This document shows, in pieces, positions 31,976 to 39,484 of a stretch of 39,484 nt of DNA. The translations under genes were made by a program, and so were the position numbers. Source of the DNA: Nemertoderma westbladi (lineage: Eukaryota > Xenacoelomorpha > Nemertodermatida > Nemertodermatidae); assembly GCA_032718475.1 (NCBI GenBank), contig JAUCBJ010000917.1, positions 1 to 39,484 of the forward strand. The letters run 5' to 3'. The notes under the pieces were generated by a model that had not been told where the DNA came from, did no database searches, and saw nothing but the letters and a program-made list of their open reading frames with translations. How positions within the stretch are numbered: the first letter of the stretch is position 1; every line of letters starts with the position of its first letter.

Positions 31976-33140
31976 CTCCGAAATGTGTGTGTAGAGCGGC
32001 TTGAAAATATCATGTCGCTCTCCACACACATTAAAGTACTGTAAGTTGTGTAGTGAGGTGTGTGTGTGTGTGTGTGTGTAGAGCGGAATGAAAATATCAT
32101 GTCGCTCTCCACACACATTAAAGTAGGCTACTGTAAGTTGTGTAGTGGGGTGTGTGTGTGTGTGTGTAGAGCAGCATGAAAATATCATGTCGCTCTCCAC
32201 ACACATTAAAGTACTGTAAGTTGTGTAGTGGGGTGTGTGTGTGTGTGTGTAGAGCGGAATGAAAATATCATGTCGCTCTCCACACACATTAAAGTACTGT
32301 AAGTTGTGTAGTGAGGTGTGTGTGTGTGTGTGTAGAGCGGCATGAAAATATCATGTCGCTCTCCACACACATTAAAGTACTGTAAGTTGTGTAGTGAGGT
32401 GTGTGTGTGTAGAGCGGCATGAAAATATCATATCGCTCTCCACACACATTAAAGTACTGTAAGTTGTGTAGTGAGGTGTGTGTGTGTGTGTGTAGAGCAG
32501 CATGAAAATATCATATCGCTCTCCACACACATTAAAGTACTGTAAGTTGTGTAGTGGGGTGTGTGTGTGTGTGTGTAGAGCGGAATGAAAATATCATGTC
32601 GCTCTCCACACACATTAAAGTACTGTAAGTTGTGTAGTGAGGTGTGTGTGTGTGTGTGTAGAGCGGAATGAAAATATCATGTCGCTCTCCACACACATTA
32701 AAGTACTGTAAGTTGTGTAGTGAGGTGTGTGTGTGTAGAGCGGAATGAAAATATCATGTCGCTCTCCACACACATTAAAGTACTGTAAGTTGTGTAGTGA
32801 AGTGTGTGTGTGTAGAGCAGCATGAAAATATCATATCGCTCTCCACACACATTAAAGTACTGTAAGTTGTGTAGTGGGGTGTGTGTGTGTGTGTGTAGAG
32901 CGGAATGAAAATATCATGTCGCTCTCCACACACATTAAAGTACTGTAAGTTGTGTAGTGAGGTGTGTGTGTGTAGAGCGGCATGAAAATATCATGTCGCT
33001 CTCCACACACATTAAAGTACTGTAAGTTGTGTAGTGAGGTGTGTGTGTGTGTGTGTAGAGCGGAATGAAAATATCATGTCGCTCTCCACACACATTAAAG
33101 TACTGTAAGTTGTGTAGTGAGGTGTGTGTGTGTGTTGGCA
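31976..33140. repeat. Compound minisatellite of about 80-90 bp with internal (GT)n, about 14 copies
   Basis: Each unit has a (GT)n tract, then AGAGCGGAATGAAAATATCA, then CGCTCTCCACACACATTAAA, then GTACTGTAAGTTGTGTAGTG. The (GT)n length differs from unit to unit. Parts of the unit (GAGCG and CGCTC around ATGAAAATATCAT) are self-complementary. The minus-strand open frames here come from the repeat. Confidence 0.95.
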
Positions 33141-33469
33141 AATATACCAAAGGGCTAACTTTGCAAGCTCTTTTTCCGCTATTGTGCTAACTTTTCCAAA
33201 GTGCTAACTCAAAGTGCTAACTCGTGGTCCTTGCAATCTGAAACTTTGTCAAAACGTTTTTTAGACCATTTCCCACAAGTTAGCATTTTACCACTTTTGC
33301 AGTCCAGTGTGTCATGTGTATGGAAAACTTGGCCCCCCTTAGCGGCTTTATGGGAACTGGTACTTTTCAAACACACTTAAACACTCAAGAGTATGGAATG
33401 GCCATAATGCTAACTTACAAACACACTTCTTACACTTACATTCCATTTGTACCAACTACCAAGTGCTAA

Positions 33470-33900
33470 ATGATTATAAGACCGCAAATACCCTAATACG
33501 CTAACTCGCTGAATGTTAATTGCGAATACCCCTCCGTTTCGCGAATAGCCAATTGCACACGTAATTACCTAATAATAAAAGCGTTTGCACAAACTGCGGG
33601 AGCGCTAAAGTCTTAACTTATTACTTTTAGATAGTCTTTGAAAGTACTCTATACAAAGTCCTAACCCGATAACTGTGTATTGTCATGGAAACGTAATGGT
33701 TTCTTACCTGGACATCCATACAATGTATTTCCATTTATTGCACAGGCGACATATTATTATGTAGTGAGTGATTGCCGTGAAATGGAAAACCTAGATATAT
33801 TGACAATCGTTATTTCAAAATTCATCCGGTCTAATTGTTGAGATACCCCAAATTGAGGTTCTAAATTTGTGAAAATATTATTAGTGAAACAATTTTATGG
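33470..33900 (+). repeat. Diverged direct repeat, copy 1
   Basis: Matches 34720-35170 in the same orientation. Shared strings include AAGTGCTAAATGATT, GGGAGCGCTAAAGTC, ATACAAAGTCCTAACCCGAT, ATTGTCATGGAAAC and TAATGGTTTCTTACCTGGAC. The spacing is about 1.25 kb. Confidence 0.85.
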
Positions 33901-34719
33901 TTAAAGAGAAAACTCTATTTGTGTTTATGTAGAGTAATGCGTAATTTTATTCCACAAAGTTGCCTTTTCTTTTATAGCAGGTAAATTGCAATAATTAGTG
34001 CATTATAGGCGTACCTAAACGTGCGCTATTTTTATGAAAATTAATAACTTGTTACATTATGTCAACTTCTCGATGTGGTGATATTCTCGTAACGCAGCTA
34101 AGTAATAATCACTAACTTAGTAACAATAAACTTCTACAACAAATATTGATAGTATTTCCCATTACTGATAACCATTGATTGTAGGCGAAGTGTAAGTTTA
34201 GTTGATGTACCAACTGCAATTAATTGCATAAAAAGGATATGAATTTCATGAATATTCCTAAACATTACAATATTAACGCTACTAATTAAGCATTCAGAAC
34301 GCCCTTAAATTGACATAATTTAACAAAATGGCACCATTTTGTGAAAAGGGCACTGTCAACGTTTATGAATGAATGACCCTTGTATATTTATGGAAACATC
34401 CCTCGCCACCCCCGCTCGGTACATAAATACTGCTTATGTGAAACCTTTCACACAATCATGTAAAATAGTTATGGTTTCACTTTTATCAATTTACAATATT
34501 TGCAGGAAAAAATAATACAATTCAATCATTATTCGTGTAACATCAGTTATAAATCGGTAAAATATGAAAGTTCCTTTACATAAGTCATTACGTCGGTTTT
34601 TCTGACTTTTATTTTCTGCTATATTTTAATTTTTTTTACCTATTATCAATAATGTTTTTTACTTTCTCTCGTGTTATTTTAATTTTCGTTGGTTAGTCAA
34701 TCACACTTATATTCAATTT
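33901..34719. other. AT-rich spacer between diverged repeats
   Basis: No gene or clear repeat is seen. 33141-33469, before copy 1, is likewise without a gene but has repeated GTGCTAACT strings. Confidence 0.5.
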
Positions 34720-35170
34720 GTACTAAGTGCTAAATGATTGTAAGACCGAAAATATTGATTGTGAATACCCCTCAGTTCCGCAAATAACCAATTTCACATC
34801 GAACACAAAAATAAAACCGTTTGCATAAACTCCGGGAGCGCTAAAGTCCTAACTTATACTTTCTTTTGAAAGTACTTTATACAAAGTCCTAACCCGATAA
34901 TTTTGTATTGTCATGGAAACCTAATGGTTTCTTACCTGGACATTGACAACTAGTCTAATGAAACATAGGCAAACCGAAATTTATTCCCAGACTGAAACGA
35001 ATAAGAATGGTGAAATGGAAAACTTACACATAGATAGACAATCGTTATTAGAATATTTCCTCGTTTCGTCTATTGTTGAGATATAATAAAATACATAAAA
35101 CACAAACTCAAACTGTGGCAAATTTAATTTGGGTTGTAAATTGGTGAAATTAGTTAGTGAAACAATAAAT
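34720..35170 (+). repeat. Diverged direct repeat, copy 2
   Basis: Second copy of the segment at 33470-33900, with many substitutions and small gaps, so the duplication is old. Confidence 0.85.
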
Positions 35171-35888
35171 ATAATATGCGTCAGATTAATAATTAACAAT
35201 TGTTAAAATTCAAAACAATTAAAATTCACTATAATGATAGGCTGATCAGAGTAACTTAAACCCACATAAATAATTCCCTTGAGTGAATTCTATCCGCGTA
35301 GGAGAAATTAAATATATAAATGTTAATTATGCGATCATTTTAGAAATTTTGATCTTATGAAAAGATAATGAAAGGAGTCATAGTGAAATTCTCATATTAA
35401 AGCAACGTTTCAAAACCAATCCGGATAATTCTAAAGTGCCTGGGGAAAATAAATTAACACAGTCCAAGAATTGGAGCCGCACCTAACTAATATACTATCA
35501 TGGACACTGATAAAACACAAGATATACTGTACTGTATAATAATTTTGATGAAAAATATGAAGCATTAGTTGCATCATTAACTGAAATATGACTCATCTCG
35601 TTGCACTGATTCAAATGAATAACCTTGAATTATTATATAGGAGCTACGGCAATTTTGATATTTTGTATCTCTTAGAATTTTCCCAGGAGTCTTTTTCCCA
35701 AGTTTTGTTTTGAATCCGTTAATGTAAAATAATGATCCATTACCAAATTTAATATAACATTCCCTTGCAATAAATAGACCTATAAACTGATCTGAAATTT
35801 TCAAAACCATGTTTCATATCGTCACTACTGTAATCTTTGACAAGTTTTTCTGATAAATGAAAAATCAGGTATCCCGAATGCCAACTAG
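35171..35888. other. AT-rich DNA, no gene; adjoins the 3' end of LINE copy 3
   Basis: The part near 35830-35888 probably belongs to the 3' untranslated region of the minus-strand LINE copy 3. The rest shows nothing I recognise. Confidence 0.45.
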
Positions 35889-35982
35889 CTAGGATCGGCA
35901 TGCTGCATTGCAGCTGCATTTTTTAAAATGCTGTGCCGGCTTGTCGACAAAATTGCGCCGCCACAACTCCCTATCACCCATG
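35889..35982 (-). pseudogene. 3' end of LINE copy 3, separated by an insertion
   Basis: Read on the minus strand after the 8-bp duplication, this gives DRELWRRNFVDKPAQHF and further residues to a TAG at 35891-35889. It continues exactly in frame from the fragment ending DDLANVLG at 38882, once the 2.9-kb element and one copy of the duplication are removed. A GDREL/DREW-type motif is usual at this point of such LINE proteins. Confidence 0.8.
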
Positions 35983-36297
35983 CAGGGTTGTTTGAATTAA
36001 ATCATTTGATTTAAATCATTGATTTAAATCATGATTTAAATCACATATAAAAATAAAAAAAAATCAGATAGTTTTGATTTTTTTAAAATCAGGAATTTTA
36101 TCAATAATGCTTTAAGGCCAGGATAAACATTGCATTACTGATTATTAATAAATGATTCAAATTACCTAAATATTTACATGAAAATACAGTATCATCTCGC
36201 ATTTCCAATACCATACAGTATTCACAGGCCCATTAATTAAGTTGTACTTTAGAGTTCTATTCAGTTTGTTGTTTATTTAGTTTATATTCGAATTCAG

Positions 36298-36406
36298 ACT
36301 TTTCGGGATTTCCGGGATCGGGACCGGGATTATTCCTCTCGAGATCCCGTTTTACGGGATCGGTATTGCAATTTTGGATTAAATTCATCAAAGTTAATAG
36401 TATATG
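36298..36406. repeat. Dispersed 109-bp repeat rich in CGGGAT (copy B)
   Basis: Gap-free match to 15746-15854, about 90 percent identical. It ends exactly where the LINE fragment at 36406 begins. Confidence 0.8.
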
Positions 36407-38019
36407 AGCCAGGTTTTCTGAAGTGGAAAAATCACTTCAGCAACTTGCTTGGGCAGCCACCAAACATCGAGGTCAGCCGTACAAGGAAAATATATGACAA
36501 GACACTACCTATAGAAACAGGGGACTTCACACCTGCCGAACTCCAAAGAAGCATTAAAAGCATGTCCAATAATAAAGAGAGTGGATTAGATGAAATCCCA
36601 GCGGAGGTATGGAAAACCGGAGTGCTAAACAGACCATTATTGAATGTTTGCAACCGGATGTTAAAAGGGGAAAAGCCACCACCAATTTGGACTAAAGGTC
36701 AACTAAAGCCTTTCCCCAAGAAAGGAGACCTCGGCATACCAACAAACTATCGTGGGATCTGTCTGCTTGTGGTAGCTGCCAAAATATACAATAAAATGAT
36801 TCTATATAGGATTAGGCCTCACATAGAGAAACTACTGCGTAAGAGCCAAAACGGATTTCGACCAAGTAGATCAACAATAGCTCAGATACTTGCACTACGG
36901 AGACTGATTGAAGGAATTAAGTCAAAGAATCTCCCCGCTGTCATGACTTTTGTGGACTTCAAGAAGACATTCGACTCCATCCATAGAGGTAAAATGCTTG
37001 AAATCCTAAGAACTTATGGAATACCAGAAGTAATTGTTGCTGGCATTGGATTGTTGTATTGTGACACAGAAGCGCAGGTACTCTCACCAGATGGTGAAAC
37101 TGGGTTTTTCTCAATCCTGGCTGGCGTACTGCAAGGTGACACATTAGCACCATTACTATTTGTAATTGTGCTGGATTACGCAATGAGGACGGCCACAAAG
37201 GGTGAAGACCTGGGATTCACACTTCAAGAACGCAGAAGTAGTAGATATCCGGCAACTACAGTCACAGACACCGACTTTGCGGATGACATCGCCCTGCTCT
37301 CTAATACCCTAGCAGATGCACAGCTTCTACTAAATAAAGTGGAGAGGGCTGCTAAGGAGGTTGGATTGTATATAAATGCTACAAAGACTGAATTCATGAC
37401 CTTTAATGTTGATGGAAACTTGACAACCATTGATAATAATCAACTAAGGAAGGTCGATGACTTCCAGTACCTTGGATCATGGATAGAGAGTAGCAAAAAG
37501 GACATAGAAGTTAGGAAAGCAAAGGCTTGGGTAGCTCTATCAAAAATGGATACCATCTGGAAATCAGATCTCTCCAGGCACCTGAAGACCAAGTTCTTTC
37601 GAGCCACAGTGGAAAGTGCATTTTTATACGGGGGTGAGACCTGGACACTGACTAAATCACTTGAACAACGAATTGATGGTTGCTACACAAGACTACTAAG
37701 GGCAGCCCTAAACATCAGCTGTTGACAACACATGACAAACGCCGAGCTTTATGGTACAATACCACCTGTATCAACCACCCTCCGTGAACGCAGATTACGA
37801 TTCAGTGGGCACTGCTGGCGAAGTAAAGACGAGGTCATATCAGATCTACTTTTCTGGCAACCAACTCATGGAAAGCGTAGTCGTGGACGACCGGCCATAA
37901 CATATATAGATCAACTTGAAAGGGATACTGAACTTAGGAGAAACGCAATTGCGACAACTATGGAGAATCGGGAAGCCTGGAAGGATCTCATTTCCACTGT
38001 CCGAGTTCGCTCGACCTAG
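36406..38019 (+). pseudogene. Second LINE family: reverse transcriptase fragment with in-frame stop
   Basis: This non-LTR reverse transcriptase is related to, but clearly different from, copies 1-3. The open frame begins inside the protein (EPGFLKWKNHFSNLLGQ), so the endonuclease is missing. Motifs are FVDFKKTFDS (A), GVLQGDTLAPLLF (B), TDFADDIALLS (C), then FQYLGSWIESSKKDIEVR and, after a TGA at 37723-37725, MTNAELYGT, RRLRFSGHCWRSKDEV and HGKRSRGRPAITYIDQL in the same frame. The TGA probably replaced a Trp codon. The frame ends at 38019 in a short (TAG)n run, a possible 3' tail. 5' truncation and the stop make it inactive. Confidence 0.9.
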
Positions 38020-38395
38020 TAGTAGTAGTAGTTTCAGTAACACTCACTTTATTTTACACTTCTGAAATATTAGTAAGATAAAGTTATATTAAAATTATCT
38101 TATAATTGATTACTGGATGGTTTACTGAAATAAAAATTAGATATAATCAAAACATTTCCGTTCTGCTGGAACTTTTTTTTAGATGTTCAACAAATTTATT
38201 TAACCATTTAAACTTCGGGATCCCGTTTCAAAAAAAGTCGGAATCGGGATTCGATATTTCGCTGGGATCCCGGTGTTTCGGTTTTTTTTAAAACATTTAG
38301 TGCATTGATGAAGCCAGAAGTCTTCCGATTGTTTAAATATAAAATCTGATTTAAATAAAAAAATCTGATATAAATAAGAAAAAAGTGATTTAAAT

Positions 38396-38777
38396 GGGTG
38401 ACTACAAAACAAAGACCAAAGACCTAAATAATAAAGACCTGCATAATCGTTGAAACATGTGTTAACTTTCGTTTATTGTTTTGGTTCCCCCAACAAGCCT
38501 CTGTAACATGCTCCTTTACTAACCTGTTCCTTTAAATGCAATGTAACCTAACGCTCTTTGGCACCTGTACAAAACAAAGATATAAAGTCGCGTTACGTCC
38601 TAAATAGGATTAGGTCCCATTGCCATATAGCGTTAGGTCCCATTGCCATTTACAGGAGCAGGTTAGTAAAGGAGCAGGTTACAGAGGCTTGTTTGGGGAA
38701 CCAAAACAATAAACGAAACTTACCACATGTGTTTCATACAGGTCTTTGTTATTTGGGTCTTTGCTTTTTAGTCACCC
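38396..38777. mobile_element. Foldback MITE, 382 bp, with 9-bp duplication (Mutator-like?)
   Basis: Both ends read GGGTGACTA inwards, and the arms (about 160 bp) stay complementary through CAAAGACC, AAAGACCTG, ACATGTG, CGTTTATTGTTTTGGTTCCC, GCCTCTGTAAC, CTCCTTTACTAACCTG and ACCTAACGCT. It is flanked on both sides by GATTTAAAT (38387-38395 and 38778-38786). Long terminal inverted repeats and a 9-bp duplication are the pattern of non-autonomous Mutator-like elements, but GATTTAAAT is also a reiterated motif of the host element, so the duplication could be coincidence. Confidence 0.75.
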
Positions 38778-38881
38778 GATTTAAATGAAAAAAAATCTGA
38801 TTTAAATCAAATAAATCTGATTAAAATAAAAAAAATCTGATATTTTTGATTAAAAAAAAATCATGATTTTTATCAACCCTG

Positions 38882-39484
38882 CACCCAGGACATTTGCTAG
38901 ATCATCCGCTTCTTCAAGGCCAGTTTCCTTTAAGATGCGTCTCAAGAAAGTCATGGGCTGTCCACCATGCTTATTCAGTCCATGCGGCTGCCAAAGTATA
39001 AGTTTATGCACTGGCTGGTCCTCACGGTGAAAGCAATGTCCTGCAAAGCGGAGGCGATTTTGTTCTAGTGTCAAGCTTGGGGGAACCAATGAGACACCTC
39101 CAATGTTATATAGTGTCTGGTTGGAGATGTGTGCGTTGTACTTGACACAATGTACCCGGCGTAGCATTCTTGTGAATGTTCCATCCAGAGATTTGGTGTC
39201 ATCAGCAGTTAGGGCCCAACATGGACTCTCATAGAGAGGTACTGGAACTACTGCTGCTCTAAATAATCGGACCTTAAGTTTCCGATTAATTCTCGGTGAC
39301 TTCCAAATCCTGCAAAGCATATTCAAGGCTGCCAAATGCTTTCCCTTACGTATTCGAAGGTCCTCATCTGACTTCCGGATCCATGATCCCAGGTAACAGA
39401 AGTCGTCCACATGCTCAAGCATACCATCCTTTGAGCTTATGCTCATCCGATCAGAGACTTGCTGAGGACTTTCAAAGTTAACTG
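38882..39484 (-). pseudogene. LINE copy 3, 3' half, partial at the window edge
   Basis: Same family as copies 1 and 2. The minus-strand frame is open from the right edge (TVNFESPQQVSDRMSIS) through FCYLGSWIRKSDEDLR, LYESPCWALTADDTKSL, RMLRRVHCVKYNAHISNQ, LRFAGHCFHREDQPVH and LILWQPHGLNKHGGQP to DDLANVLG, where the element at 35983-38881 interrupts it. The last codons continue at 35974-35889. No stop or frameshift is seen in the part in view, so apart from the insertion this copy looks less damaged than copies 1 and 2. Confidence 0.88.

Larger units (their letters stand above)
35983..38881. mobile_element. hAT-like DNA element, 2899 bp, inserted in LINE copy 3
   Basis: The ends are CAGGGTTG (35983) and CAACCCTG (38881), with ATTTAAATCA-type reiterations near both ends. 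Flanking duplications are CACCCATG (35975-35982) and CACCCAGG (38882-38889), 7 of 8 bases. An 8-bp duplication with CAGGG ends suits the hAT superfamily. No transposase is present. The interior holds CGGGAT-rich repeat copy B, a fragment of another LINE, more GGGATCCCG motifs (38215-38275) and a foldback MITE. The insertion is confirmed because its removal restores the LINE frame. Confidence 0.85.

Overview
The window is eukaryotic. It carries spliced exons with GT-AG introns, metazoan retroelements (BEL/Pao and LINE), tRNA-derived SINEs, DNA-transposon termini with target-site duplications, and many minisatellites. The AT-rich background and the great excess of the octamer TAGGCCTA suggest a marine invertebrate animal, but the phylum cannot be settled from this sequence. 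There are no operons, CRISPR arrays, rRNA genes or intact tRNA genes.

The only host gene I can defend lies on the minus strand from 25772 down to about 5925. It is built from four coding exons: 25772-25447, 9234-9009, 8468-7247 and 6397-5947 (or to a stop at 5925). Every junction is GT-AG and every intron joins exons of matching phase (2, 0, 1). The predicted protein is about 740-750 residues, disordered, and rich in Ser, Pro, Gly and basic residues. Three different in-frame tandem repeats (15, 14 and 8 residues) lie in successive exons. The family is unknown. Intron 1 is 16.2 kb and holds most of the mobile DNA.

Layout: 1-1473 is the C-terminal Pol (integrase) of a BEL/Pao element, followed by its 3' noncoding DNA and a 48-bp repeat. 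2706-3494 is an exact 395-bp tandem duplication. 4093-5697 is a 63-bp minisatellite. 5925-9234 holds exons 4, 3 and 2. 10754-12454 is an almost perfect 81-copy, 21-bp minisatellite. 13.2-14.9 kb holds hairpins, SINE copies and a foldback MITE. 16.4-19.7 kb is a frameshifted LINE copy. 19892-23548 is a DNA transposon with an 8-bp duplication. 23.6-25.4 kb holds palindromic short repeats. 25447-25772 is exon 1. 26.0-28.75 kb holds satellites, one of them present as two inverted arrays. 28773-30410 is a second, minus-strand copy of the same LINE. 30.4-35.2 kb holds LTR-like signals, a compound (GT)n minisatellite and a diverged duplication.

The right end is a stack of insertions. A third LINE copy (minus) is split by a 2.9-kb element at 35983-38881. 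Removing that element restores the LINE reading frame. Inside it are a fragment of a different LINE with an in-frame stop, and a 382-bp foldback MITE with a 9-bp duplication.

I found no clearly new biological system. The best leads are the repeat-rich spliced gene, the nested insertion history, the 21-bp array, and the unexplained excess of short palindromes.
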